From contig NZ_CP132291.1 in assembly GCF_044359855.1 (NCBI RefSeq), positions 3,534,001 through 3,598,000 on the forward strand: DNA of 64,000 nucleotides, written 5' to 3'. Source of the DNA: Rummeliibacillus pycnus_A (GTDB taxonomy: Bacteria > Bacillota > Bacilli > Bacillales_A > Planococcaceae). Below are positions 26,792 through 36,400 of this stretch, piece after piece. Within the stretch, counting starts at the first letter, position 1, and every line of letters begins with the position of its first letter. A program made the translations under genes and the position numbers. The notes below the pieces were generated by a model. That model searched no databases. It was not told the origin of the DNA and was given only the letters and a program-made list of their open reading frames with translations.

Positions 26792-28829
26792 TTTATTGCA
26801 GAAAGTAACTGATTTAAAGGGAGTTGGAAAATCATCTGCTGAAACGATGAGCACGATGGGCGTTGAAACGCTAGATGATTTAATTTGGACCTTTCCATAT
26901 CGTCATGAAGATTTTCGTTTAAAAGATTTAGCGGAAACGCCACATAACGAAAGAGTGACAGTGGAAGGCCGAATTGAAAGTGAACCAGTAGTCCTATACT
27001 TAGGTAAAAACAAATCACGTTTACAAGTCCAAATGCTAGCAGGACGTCATCTTATTAAACTTGTATTTTTTAACCAAGGATACTTACGTAATAAACTTAT
27101 CCCCGGTACGATAGTGACAGTAACTGGTAAATGGGATAGAGGACGTCAAGTGATTAACGGAAGTAATGTAACATTTGGTCCGAAAACAGATCAAGCTGAT
27201 TTCGAGCCAGTATATAGTTTAAAAGGAAAGCTTACACAAAAGAAATTCCGCCAATTTATGCGACAAGCATTAGATGAGTTGAAAGATGCACTTCCTGAGT
27301 CGTTGCCTAATCATCTAAGAAGTGACTATAAATTGTTAACCTTACAGGAAGCATTAGAAGGTGTTCATTTTCCAAAGGATGCTAATCATGCAAAACAGGC
27401 CAGACGTCGATTTGTTTATGAGGAATTATTACAATTTCAATTGAAAATTCAAGCATTAAGGAAAACACGGCGTGAAGAGGAACAAGGCATTGTCATTCAC
27501 TATGATTTACAAAAGGTTCGAGAATTTATCTCTTCTTTGCCATATGAATTAACGAATGCACAAAAACGCGTTGTTAATGAAATATCAAGGGACTTATTAA
27601 TTCCACATCGTATGAATAGATTACTTCAAGGGGATGTTGGGTCTGGGAAAACGGTTGTTGCGGCAATTGGATTGTATTCAGCTGTGACAGCGGGATTTCA
27701 AGGTGCTTTAATGGCTCCTACTGAAATTTTGGCAGAACAACATGCCGCATCACTCGATGAATGGCTAAGACCTTTTGGTGTAGAAGTAGCATTGCTTTCT
27801 GGCTCTATAAAAGCAAAAGCGAGAAGAGAATTAGTAGAAAGATTGGTTAAGGGTGAAATAGATGTAGTGATTGGAACGCATGCATTGATTCAACCAGATG
27901 TAACGTTCCATAAATTAGGGTTTGTTATTACTGATGAACAACATCGTTTCGGCGTTGAACAACGCCGGATATTGCGTGAAAAAGGTGAAAGTCCAGATGT
28001 ACTTTTTATGACTGCTACGCCAATTCCACGAACATTATCAATAACTGCTTTTGGTGAAATGGATGTCTCAATCATTGATGAAATGCCAGCAGGACGAAAA
28101 AAAATTGAAACGCTTTGGGTAAAAAATGAACAATTTAATCAAGTGCTTTCTCGTATGGGGAAAGAACTTGTCGCTGGTCGTCAAGCATACGTGATTTGTC
28201 CATTGATTGAAGAGTCAGATAAGCTTGATGTACAAAATGCTGTAGACGTTTATCAACAGTTGGCGACTTTGTTTAAAGGGAAGTTCAAAGTCGGACTGAT
28301 GCATGGTCGATTACCTGCGAATGAAAAAGATGAAGTGATGCGTGCGTTTAGTGAAGGGAAGCTAGATGTATTAGTTTCTACGACAGTAGTGGAAGTAGGC
28401 GTAAATGTTCCAAATGCAACATTTATGGTTATTTATGATGCTGAACGTTTTGGATTAGCACAACTACATCAATTACGAGGACGTGTAGGACGGGGAAAAC
28501 ATCAATCTTATTGTGTTTTAATCGCAGATCCGAAAAGTGAAGAAGGCAAAGAAAGAATGATTTCGATGACGGAAACAAATGACGGTTTTCGATTAGCGGA
28601 AAAAGATTTAGAACTTCGCGGACCTGGTGATTTTTTTGGAAAAAAACAAAGTGGCTTACCAGAATTTAAAATGGCAGATCTTGTTCATGACTATAGAGTA
28701 TTAGAAGTGGCTAGACAGGATGCGGTTAAACTTATCGAGTCTGATACATTTTGGCATGATGAAAATTATAAAGTGTTGCGACATAATCTTCAGTCATCAG
28801 GTGCTCTTGATGGGGAAAGAATCGATTAA
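26784..28829 (+). CDS. recG: ATP-dependent DNA helicase RecG
   Basis: Branch-migration helicase for fork regression and Holliday junction processing. I choose the GTG at 26784 (681 residues, starting VTDLLQKVTDLKGVG read as Met), overlapping sdaAA, because it gives the usual Bacillus RecG length. The protein has a wedge/OB domain, Walker A LLQGDVGSGKTVVAA, DEQH box ITDEQHRFGVEQ, and C-terminal EKDLELRGPGDFFGKKQSG. Its ribosome site is weak (GGCGGGG about 10 bp away), suggesting coupling to sdaAA. Confidence 0.95.
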   Translation: MTDLLQKVTDLKGVGKSSAETMSTMGVETLDDLIWTFPYRHEDFRLKDLAETPHNERVTVEGRIESEPVVLYLGKNKSRLQVQMLAGRHLIKLVFFNQGYLRNKLIPGTIVTVTGKWDRGRQVINGSNVTFGPKTDQADFEPVYSLKGKLTQKKFRQFMRQALDELKDALPESLPNHLRSDYKLLTLQEALEGVHFPKDANHAKQARRRFVYEELLQFQLKIQALRKTRREEEQGIVIHYDLQKVREFISSLPYELTNAQKRVVNEISRDLLIPHRMNRLLQGDVGSGKTVVAAIGLYSAVTAGFQGALMAPTEILAEQHAASLDEWLRPFGVEVALLSGSIKAKARRELVERLVKGEIDVVIGTHALIQPDVTFHKLGFVITDEQHRFGVEQRRILREKGESPDVLFMTATPIPRTLSITAFGEMDVSIIDEMPAGRKKIETLWVKNEQFNQVLSRMGKELVAGRQAYVICPLIEESDKLDVQNAVDVYQQLATLFKGKFKVGLMHGRLPANEKDEVMRAFSEGKLDVLVSTTVVEVGVNVPNATFMVIYDAERFGLAQLHQLRGRVGRGKHQSYCVLIADPKSEEGKERMISMTETNDGFRLAEKDLELRGPGDFFGKKQSGLPEFKMADLVHDYRVLEVARQDAVKLIESDTFWHDENYKVLRHNLQSSGALDGERID

Positions 28830-28832
28830 TAT

Positions 28833-28881
28833 AAGAGGATGCAGGAGTGCTTAGAAAAACAACACTTGCATTCTCTTTTTT
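28833..28881 (+). terminator. Terminator after recG
   Basis: Long stem with a small bulge (28833-28849 with 28863-28877) followed by six T. Its right arm contains the -35 of the fapR promoter. Confidence 0.75.
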
Positions 28882-28894
28882 AAATTTATATACT
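28866..28894 (+). promoter_or_regulatory. Promoter of the fapR operon
   Basis: TTGCAT (28866-28871), 17-bp spacer, TATACT (28889-28894). The predicted start falls inside the FapR operator. Confidence 0.65.
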
Positions 28895-28895
28895 G

Positions 28896-28918
28896 ATATT
28901 AGTACCAAGTGCTAATAT
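28896..28918. promoter_or_regulatory. FapR operator
   Basis: Near-perfect palindrome with arms ATATTAGTAC (28896-28905) and GTGCTAATAT (28909-28918), one mismatch. It contains the TTAGTAC half-site typical of FapR sites and begins 1 bp after the -10. Binding here would block initiation, giving autoregulation relieved by malonyl-CoA. Confidence 0.85.
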
Positions 28919-28930
28919 TAAGGGGCGACG

Positions 28931-29515
28931 ATGAATAATATGAAGTACTCTAAAAAAGAACGACAACTATTATTGCAGCAAACGATTCAACAAAACCCAT
29001 TCGTCACGGATGAACAGCTTGCTACAAAGTTTAATGTAAGCGTTCAAACTATAAGGCTTGATCGTATGGAATTGTCCATTCCAGAACTACGTGAGCGAAT
29101 AAAGGACGTTGCCGCAAATAATTTTGAAAATGAAGTTAAAACTTTACCTATAGATGAAGTCATTGGTGAAATTATTGATATTGAATTGGATGAACGTGCT
29201 TTATCAATCTTTGATGTTGGAGAAGAACATGTTTTCCAACGAAACCGAATTGCAAGGGGACATCACTTGTTTGCGCAAGCGAATTCTTTAGCAGTTGCCG
29301 TTATCAACGATGAATTAGCTTTAACTGTCCACTCTGATATTCATTTTTTGAAACCAGTGAAAGCAGGAAACCGTGTAGTTTCAAAAGCGATTGTTACTGG
29401 TAAAGACAATGATCGTAATCGTACGTTTGTCACAGTTACCTCAACCGTTGAGGGTAATACCGTTTTTACAGGGCAATTTGAAATGTATCGAACGAAAGGT
29501 AAAGGTGAAATTTAA
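28931..29515 (+). CDS. fapR: Transcription factor FapR, malonyl-CoA-responsive
   Basis: Global repressor of fatty-acid and phospholipid synthesis genes, released from DNA by malonyl-CoA. The 194-residue protein combines an N-terminal winged-helix (about 5-50, TDEQLATKFNVSVQTIRLDRMEL) with a hotdog-fold effector domain (about 75-190), including IARGHHLFAQANSLAVAVI. It is first in fapR-plsX-fabD-fabG-acpP, and the operator overlies its own promoter. The next gene starts directly after the stop. Confidence 0.97.
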   Translation: MNNMKYSKKERQLLLQQTIQQNPFVTDEQLATKFNVSVQTIRLDRMELSIPELRERIKDVAANNFENEVKTLPIDEVIGEIIDIELDERALSIFDVGEEHVFQRNRIARGHHLFAQANSLAVAVINDELALTVHSDIHFLKPVKAGNRVVSKAIVTGKDNDRNRTFVTVTSTVEGNTVFTGQFEMYRTKGKGEI

Positions 29516-30514
29516 ATGAAATTAGCAGTTGATGGTATGGGTGGAGACAATGCCCCACAAGCCATTATCGAAGGGATTTATCAAGCATTAGAAACATCAA
29601 GTGATTTAGAAATTTTACTATATGGTCAAAAAGAAAAAATGCAGCCATATTTAAAAGATTTAAGTCATATTACTGTTATTGATTGTCTAGAAGTAATCGA
29701 GGGTACAGATGAACCTGTACGTGCTGTACGTCGTAAAAAAGATGCTTCTATGGTTAAAATGGCAGAGGCTGTTACAAATGGTGAAGCAGATGCTTGTATT
29801 TCAGCAGGGAATACCGGAGCACTAATGGCGGCTGGTTTATTTATTGTCCATCGTATTGAAGGTATTGATCGTCCTGCATTATCAACAACATTACCTACTT
29901 TAGATGGTAGTGGCTTTGATATGTTAGACCTAGGATCAAATGCCGATGCGAAACCAGAAAATTTAGTACAATATGCAATAATGGGAAGCATTTATGCACA
30001 ACAAGTTCGAGGTATTAAAAACCCTTCAGTTGGTTTATTAAATATCGGAACTGAGGATAAAAAAGGAAATGACCTTACAAAACATGCATTCACATTATTA
30101 AAAGATGCACCAATCAACTTTATCGGGAATGTCGAAGCACGTGAACTATTAAATCATGTTGCGGATGTTGTCGTAACAGATGGCTTTACAGGTAATATGG
30201 TATTGAAAACAATTGAAGGTACAGCAGGTAGCGTCTTCAAAATGATGAAAGAAGCATTTATGGCTTCTACGAAATCAAAAGTAGCTGCGCTTTTAATGAA
30301 AAATAATTTAAAAGAATTAAAAAATAAAATGGATTACACTGAATATGGTGGTGCAGCGTTATTTGGTTTAAAAGCACCAGTGATTAAAGCGCATGGTTCA
30401 TCAAATGCTAGAGCATTCGCAAGTGCAATTCGCCAAGCGCGTAAAATGGTTGAACATAATGTAATACCAACAATTGATGCAACTATTAGCAAAGATAAGC
30501 AAAATGAACAATAA
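29516..30514 (+). CDS. plsX: Phosphate acyltransferase PlsX
   Basis: Converts acyl-ACP to acyl-phosphate, the acyl donor for PlsY, committing chains to phospholipid. The 332-residue protein starts MKLAVDGMGGDNAPQAIIEG and contains SAGNTGALMAAGLF and TDGFTGNMVLKT, all family signatures. It is a peripheral membrane enzyme in Bacillus. It begins at the base after the fapR stop; GGTAAAGGTG in the end of fapR is the ribosome site. Confidence 0.97.
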   Translation: MKLAVDGMGGDNAPQAIIEGIYQALETSSDLEILLYGQKEKMQPYLKDLSHITVIDCLEVIEGTDEPVRAVRRKKDASMVKMAEAVTNGEADACISAGNTGALMAAGLFIVHRIEGIDRPALSTTLPTLDGSGFDMLDLGSNADAKPENLVQYAIMGSIYAQQVRGIKNPSVGLLNIGTEDKKGNDLTKHAFTLLKDAPINFIGNVEARELLNHVADVVVTDGFTGNMVLKTIEGTAGSVFKMMKEAFMASTKSKVAALLMKNNLKELKNKMDYTEYGGAALFGLKAPVIKAHGSSNARAFASAIRQARKMVEHNVIPTIDATISKDKQNEQ

Positions 30515-30554
30515 TAAAAATCATTAATTGTTTTATACAAAGGGGAATGAAAAA

Positions 30555-31499
30555 ATGACGAAAATTGCTTTTGTTTTTCCAGGGCAAGGTTCACAAACTG
30601 TAGGAATGGGACAAGAATTTGTTTCTAATGAACCTACATGTAAAGAATTTTATGATGAAGCTGACAAACTGTTAGGAATAGAATTATCAAAATTAATGTT
30701 AGAAGGTCCACAAGAAGAACTAACATTAACTTACCATGCTCAACCCGCATTATTAACTACAGGTGTGATGATCGCTGAAAAGTTAAAACAAGCAGGGATT
30801 AAACCAGATTTTACTGCAGGCCATAGTTTAGGTGAATATGCTGCGCTTGTCACTTCAGGTGTTATGTCATTTGCAGATGGAGTACAAGCGGTACATAATC
30901 GTGGTAATTATATGAATGAGGCAGTACCAGCAGGTCTTGGTGCAATGGCTGCTATTTTAGGTTTAGACCGTGAAGCTTTAAAGCAAGTAACAGATGAAGT
31001 ATCGGCTACTGGAGAAGTAGTCCAACTTGCTAACTTAAATTGTCCTGGTCAAATTGTTATTTCTGGTACAGCTAAAGGTGTAGAAGAAGCTTCTGTAAAA
31101 GCAAAAGAAGCAGGTGCTAAACGCGCTATTCCATTAGTTGTTAGTGGTCCTTTCCACTCAGAGTTAATGCGCCCGGCTGCAAATAAACTCGAAGCAATGT
31201 TAGCTAAAATTGAAATGCACGATGCAGATGTATCAGTTATTGCAAATGTAAATGCACAACCTGTTACATCAAAAGAAGATATTCCAAATCTACTTGTTGA
31301 ACAATTATATTCACCAGTATTGTGGGAAGATTCAGTTCGTACACTACTAGATGAAGGTGTAGATGTCTTCATTGAATGCGGTCCAGGAAAAGTTTTAAGT
31401 GGCTTAGTGAAAAAAGTAGATCGTAAAGTGAAAACATATTGTGTATATGATGAAGCAACATTTGAGCAAGTGTTAGAAGCGGCAAAGGAGTGGGCTTAA
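30555..31499 (+). CDS. fabD: Malonyl-CoA:ACP transacylase
   Basis: Loads malonyl groups on acyl carrier protein for chain elongation. I choose the ATG at 30555 (314 residues, MTKIAFVFPGQGSQ) with AAAGGGGAA before it, over an upstream TTG at 30528. The nucleophile serine is in GHSLGEYAAL (about 89-98); the catalytic histidine is in VSGPFHSELM. Directly abuts fabG. Confidence 0.97.
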   Translation: MTKIAFVFPGQGSQTVGMGQEFVSNEPTCKEFYDEADKLLGIELSKLMLEGPQEELTLTYHAQPALLTTGVMIAEKLKQAGIKPDFTAGHSLGEYAALVTSGVMSFADGVQAVHNRGNYMNEAVPAGLGAMAAILGLDREALKQVTDEVSATGEVVQLANLNCPGQIVISGTAKGVEEASVKAKEAGAKRAIPLVVSGPFHSELMRPAANKLEAMLAKIEMHDADVSVIANVNAQPVTSKEDIPNLLVEQLYSPVLWEDSVRTLLDEGVDVFIECGPGKVLSGLVKKVDRKVKTYCVYDEATFEQVLEAAKEWA

Positions 31500-32246
31500 A
31501 TGGCAGATTTATTAGGTAAAGTTGCAGTTGTTACAGGTGCATCAAGAGGTATTGGACGAGCAATCGCACTACATTTAGCCAAACTTGGAGCAAAAGTAGT
31601 CGTAAATTATAGTGGTAGTCAAGCAAAAGCTGAAGCCGTTGTAGCTGAGATCGAAGCAAATGGAGGAGCTGCTATTGCTGTTCAGGCGAATATATCTGAT
31701 TCAGATGAGGTTTCAATGCTTATGAAGAAAGCAGTTGAAACATATGGTTCTCTTGATATTTTAATAAATAATGCTGGAATTACACGTGATAACTTATTGA
31801 TGCGTATGAAAGAAGAAGATTGGGATGCTGTTATGAATACTAATCTAAAAGGTGTCTTCCTTTGTACGAAAGCAGTCTCACGCCAAATGATGAAGCAACG
31901 TTCAGGTCGTATTGTTAATATTGCTTCAATCGTAGGTGTAGCAGGAAACGCGGGTCAAGCAAACTATGTTGCTGCAAAAGCAGGTGTTATTGGTCTTACA
32001 AAAACAGCTGCAAAAGAATTAGCTGCTCGTAATATTTTCGTTAATGCGGTAGCTCCAGGCTTTATTGATACTGAAATGACAGAAGAATTACCAGAAGACA
32101 TTAAAGGTCAAATGCTTTCTCAAATTCCATTAGCTAAATTGGGTAAACCAGAAGATGTAGCAAAAGTAGTTGCATTTTTAGCCTCTGATGATGCAAGCTA
32201 TATGACAGGCCAAACATTACATGTTGATGGTGGAATGGTTATGTAG
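31500..32246 (+). CDS. fabG: 3-oxoacyl-ACP reductase
   Basis: NADPH-dependent reductase of beta-ketoacyl-ACP, short-chain dehydrogenase family. The 248-residue protein has the cofactor motif TGASRGIG (about 13-20), NNAG, catalytic IASIVGVAGN serine and YVAAKAG tyrosine/lysine, and ends DGGMVM. Its ribosome site AAAGGAGTGG lies inside fabD, so the two are coupled. Confidence 0.97.
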   Translation: MADLLGKVAVVTGASRGIGRAIALHLAKLGAKVVVNYSGSQAKAEAVVAEIEANGGAAIAVQANISDSDEVSMLMKKAVETYGSLDILINNAGITRDNLLMRMKEEDWDAVMNTNLKGVFLCTKAVSRQMMKQRSGRIVNIASIVGVAGNAGQANYVAAKAGVIGLTKTAAKELAARNIFVNAVAPGFIDTEMTEELPEDIKGQMLSQIPLAKLGKPEDVAKVVAFLASDDASYMTGQTLHVDGGMVM

Positions 32247-32303
32247 GTTTTGCTATTAATACAAACATTATTCTTGTATAATCATTGAGGGGAGGTGAAC
32301 AAT

Positions 32304-32540
32304 TTGGCAACAGTAATCGAACGTGTAACTAAAGTTGTCGTTGACCGTTTAGGTGTTGACGAAAGCGAAGTGAAACTAGAAGCTTCTTTCCGTGATGATC
32401 TAGGTGCGGATTCATTAGACGTAGTAGAATTAGTAATGGAATTAGAAGAAGAATTTGATATGCAAATTGATGACGAGGATGCAGAGAAAATTGCAACTGT
32501 AGGTGATGCAGTTAACTTTATCTCAAGCAAAGTCGACTAA
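32304..32540 (+). CDS. acpP: Acyl carrier protein
   Basis: Carries growing acyl chains on a 4'-phosphopantetheine attached to serine. I choose the TTG at 32304 (78 residues, MATVIERVTK) because AGGGGAGGTG at 32288-32297 is spaced for it; the GTG at 32295 lies within that ribosome site. The modified serine is in GADSLDVVEL. The protein is strongly acidic, as usual. TATAAT at 32277-32282 hints at an internal promoter, but its -35 is poor. Confidence 0.97.
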   Translation: MATVIERVTKVVVDRLGVDESEVKLEASFRDDLGADSLDVVELVMELEEEFDMQIDDEDAEKIATVGDAVNFISSKVD

Positions 32541-32568
32541 TTTGAGCGTATAACATACAATACTTAGG

Positions 32569-32607
32569 ACTTCCTCTGCAATGATTGCGGAGGAAGTTAT
32601 CTTTTTA
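32569..32607 (+). terminator. Terminator of the fapR-acpP operon
   Basis: 13-bp stem with one G-U pair (32569-32581 with 32585-32597), 3-nt loop, then a T-rich tract. Confidence 0.88.
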
Positions 32608-32610
32608 TTT

Positions 32611-32639
32611 TTGCACAATGTGAAAGAAAAAGGTAAACT
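32611..32639 (+). promoter_or_regulatory. Promoter of rnc-smc-ftsY
   Basis: TTGCAC (32611-32616), 17-bp spacer, TAAACT (32634-32639), directly behind the acpP terminator. Confidence 0.6.
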
Positions 32640-32678
32640 AGAGGATGTACCAAATGGAAAATAAGAAGGTTGATAAAG

Positions 32679-33440
32679 ATGAGAATACAAGGACTCTCAC
32701 AAAAAAATGGCGCAATTTCAGAACAGGCTCGGCTTAAATTTGCTGAATTACAGGATCGATTAGGTTTGTATTTTGATAATGCAAATTTGTTATACAATGC
32801 TTTTACACATTCATCATTTGTGAATGAGCATCGTCGTAAATTATTTGAAGATAATGAACGTCTTGAGTTTTTAGGAGACGCTGTACTTGAGCTAACTGTT
32901 TCTAAATTTTTATTCCTAAAATTCCCTAAAATGAGTGAAGGTGAACTTACAAAATTGCGTGCATCAATGGTTTGTGAGCCATCTCTAGTGGTTTTTGCCA
33001 ACGAATTAAACTTTGGCGAATATGTGTTGCTAGGTAAAGGGGAAGAAATTACAGGCGGTCGTGAACGTCCTGCATTACTTGCGGATTGTTTTGAAGCATT
33101 TATAGGTGCTTTATATTTAGACCAAGGTTTAGAAACAGTTGTTGGCTTTTTGGAAAAGGTTGTATTCCCAAAAGTTGAGCTCGGTGCATTTTCACATGTT
33201 ATGGACTTCAAGAGTCAATTACAAGAAATGGTACAACAAAACAATTCTGGTACACTACAATATGAAATCATTAAAGAAAATGGTCCAGCACATAACCGTA
33301 CATTTGTCTCTCAAGTAATGTTAAATGACAAGGAACTTGGAGTAGGTAACGGTAAATCTAAAAAAGAAGCAGAACAAAAAGCAGCACAATGCGCTATGCG
33401 TGCGTTGAAAGTACAATTAGCGAATGATCAGGAGGGTTAA
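32679..33440 (+). CDS. rnc: Ribonuclease III
   Basis: Double-strand-specific endoribonuclease for rRNA, scRNA and mRNA processing. The ATG at 32679 gives 253 residues with AAGG 9 bp upstream; a TTG 9 bp earlier is less well spaced. The RNase III signature NERLEFLGDAVLEL is present at about 46-60, with a second acidic site in ADCFEAFIGALYLD. The C-terminal double-stranded RNA-binding domain ends GKSKKEAEQKAAQCAMRAL. Confidence 0.97.
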   Translation: MRIQGLSQKNGAISEQARLKFAELQDRLGLYFDNANLLYNAFTHSSFVNEHRRKLFEDNERLEFLGDAVLELTVSKFLFLKFPKMSEGELTKLRASMVCEPSLVVFANELNFGEYVLLGKGEEITGGRERPALLADCFEAFIGALYLDQGLETVVGFLEKVVFPKVELGAFSHVMDFKSQLQEMVQQNNSGTLQYEIIKENGPAHNRTFVSQVMLNDKELGVGNGKSKKEAEQKAAQCAMRALKVQLANDQEG

Positions 33441-33442
33441 TT

Positions 33443-36400
33443 TTGTTTCTTAAACGGCTTGAAGTGATTGGTTTTAAATCTTTTGCCGATCGAATAGGTA
33501 TAGACTTCGTACCAGGCGTTACAGCAGTTGTTGGCCCAAATGGTAGTGGTAAAAGTAACGTAACAGATGCGATTCGATGGGTACTTGGAGAACAATCCGC
33601 TAAGTCCCTTCGTGGTGCAAAGATGGAAGATATCATTTTTGCCGGAAGTGATTCGCGCAAACCGCTTAACTTTGCAGAAGTATCGTTAATTTTAGACAAT
33701 GAGGACGAACGCTTGCCGATTCCATATAACGAGGTAAGCGTTACTCGTCGTGTCTATCGTTCTGGGGATAGCGAGTATTTGCTCAATAAACAGCAATGCC
33801 GGTTGAAAGATATTACGGATTTGTTTTTAGACTCAGGTTTAGGAAAAGAAGCTTTCTCGATTATTTCTCAAGGACGAGTTGACGAAATACTAAATAGCCG
33901 TCCAGATGATCGACGTACAATATTTGAAGAAGCTGCAGGCGTTTTGAAATATAAACAACGTCGTAAAAAAGCAGAGCATAAATTATTCGAAACAGATGAT
34001 AATTTGCATCGTGTGCTTGATATTTTACATGAGTTAGATAAACGTATCGAACCATTACATATTCAAGCATCTGCGGCTGAAGATTATTTGAAAATGACAA
34101 ATGAATTAAAGGGCATTGATATTGCTGTATTAGTTCAGGATATAGAAAATCTAAATCGCTCAATGGAGCAAATTGTAAAAGAAAAACAAGAACTTTTTTC
34201 AAAAGAACAGGTTCACGCAACTCAAATTGCTGAAAAAGAATCTAATATTACAATGCTTCGAAAACAATTAAGTGATTTGGATACATTACTAGATGAATCT
34301 CAGCATCAATTAGTAGATGTGAGTGCAGAAGCTGAGCGTTTTGAAGGTCGTAAAGTGTTAATGGCTGAAAAACGCATGAATGCAACGGCACAACTTGCGA
34401 AACTTCAACAATCACTTGATAAAGCAATCACTTCTCGTAACAGTTGGCAGCAAATAAATACAGATAAAGAAGCACAATTATCAGAACGTCAGCATGAACT
34501 ACAAAATTTGAAAAAAGCAGTGAAACAGTTAGAAGATAACTTAAATCGCTCAACTTCTGAGATTGAAGCAGAAATTGATAAATGGAAAGATACTTATATC
34601 GACCGATTAAACGAAGAAGCAACTGTTAAAAATGAAGTGAAAAATATTACAAAGCAATTAGCTGAACAGGCTGAAAACTCAGTGAAAATTTCAAGTCAAT
34701 CCACTGAAATGATCACAGAGCTGAAAGAATTACAACATGAACAACAACTTGTAGCTGAAAAACTGAAAAAAGTTGAACAGCAAGTTGCACAAAAACTTGA
34801 AGAATATAAAAAGTGCCAACAAGATGTACAACATGCTAGAAAGCAATATGATGATCAACAAGCAATGCTTTTCAAAGGTTACCAACATTTACAACAAATG
34901 AAGTCACGTCAAGAAACACTTGCTGAACTTGAAGCAGATTTTTCAGGATTCTATCAAGGGGTTAAGGCTGTCCTTGTTGCACGTGAGAACCAACAATTAC
35001 AAGGTATACATGGTGCAGTAGCTGAACTAATTCATGTTGATGGTGATTATGCAAAAGCTGTTGAAACAGCTCTTGGTGCCGCGATGCAACATGTTGTCAC
35101 AGAAACAGATGCTGATGCACGTAAGGCCATTGCATGGTTGAAACAACAACATGCAGGGAGAGCAACATTTTTGCCGAAGAATGTAATGAAATCTCGTAAA
35201 ATACCTGCTAATATATTACAAACAGTTGCAAACCACCCATCATTTATCAATACAGCTGATGAACTAGCAACATTTGATCCTGCTTTCCGTACAATCGCTG
35301 AAAACTTGCTTGGGCATGTACTTGTATCAAAAGATTTACAAGGGGCTTCTCAAATAGCAAAAGCTTGTAACTATCGCTATCGTGTCGTTACTTTAGATGG
35401 TGATGTAGTAAATACGGGCGGTTCATTAACAGGGGGTTCTGTAAAACAGCAAGCATCATTATTTAGCCGTAAAGCAGAACTGGAAGGTTTAACTGCACAA
35501 CTTTCCGACATGCAATCTTCTATTGAGAAAGCGGAAAAAGTTGTAGCTGAATGGAAAGAACAAGTCACAGAAAAGTCTGCACTACTTGAACAACTGCGAG
35601 TACTAGGTGAAGAAATCCGTGCAGAAGAGGTAGAGTTAAGTGCTCGTCATCGTGAGTTGGAAGCAACGACAAAACGTTTATCATTACGTGTCTCTATGTT
35701 TAGTGATGAACAACAAGATGCGTCTGGTCGTAAAACATCTTTAGAAGTTCAATTGGCAGATTTCAACCGCCGTAAGGAAGAACTTGCAAAAGAGTTAACG
35801 GAGATTAATCAAACAGTTGAAGAGCTAAATGTTTTAAAACAACAAAGTGAATCTGAACGTGATGTTTTACAAGAACAGTATGCTCTGAAACGCTCTGATT
35901 TAGCAGTTCTTAATGAACAAGTTTCTCAGCTTAGATTAGCTGTATTGGATGCCAATTCTCAACTTGAGCAAGCAATTGTAGATGTTGAAAACATTACGAA
36001 AGAAATTGAATGGTTGACGAATGGCGGCGATCTAAATGGACCAACTGAGGAAGAAATTGTTGCTAAAATTTTAGAGTTACAAACGAGAAGAGATGAGCTT
36101 GTCCAAACCGTTGAACAAACAAAAGGGCATCGTATTGATGTTCAGCAAAAGGTTGATTCAACAGATTTAGAATTAAAAGAATTACAGCGTGTACATCAAG
36201 GTCTCCTTGATGGATTGCGTAATTATGAAGTGAAACTAAATCGTCTAGATGTAGAGCATGAAAATTTATCAAAACAACTTGAAAAAGATTATGAACTTTC
36301 ATTCGAAGAAGCGTTACTTGAACCCTCACTTGATATGGATGTGGATACAGCAAGACGTAAAGTTAAATTGTTAAAACAATCTATTGCTGAGTTAGGAACA

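Noticed and set aside
26326..27018. 230-codon open frame on the minus strand
   Set aside because: Antisense to sdaAA and recG; composition reflects the codon pattern of the real genes, no ribosome site, no recognisable domain.
32250..32282. Internal promoter for acpP (TTGCTA ... TATAAT)
   Set aside because: Good -10 but the spacer is 21 bp; not counted as a promoter.
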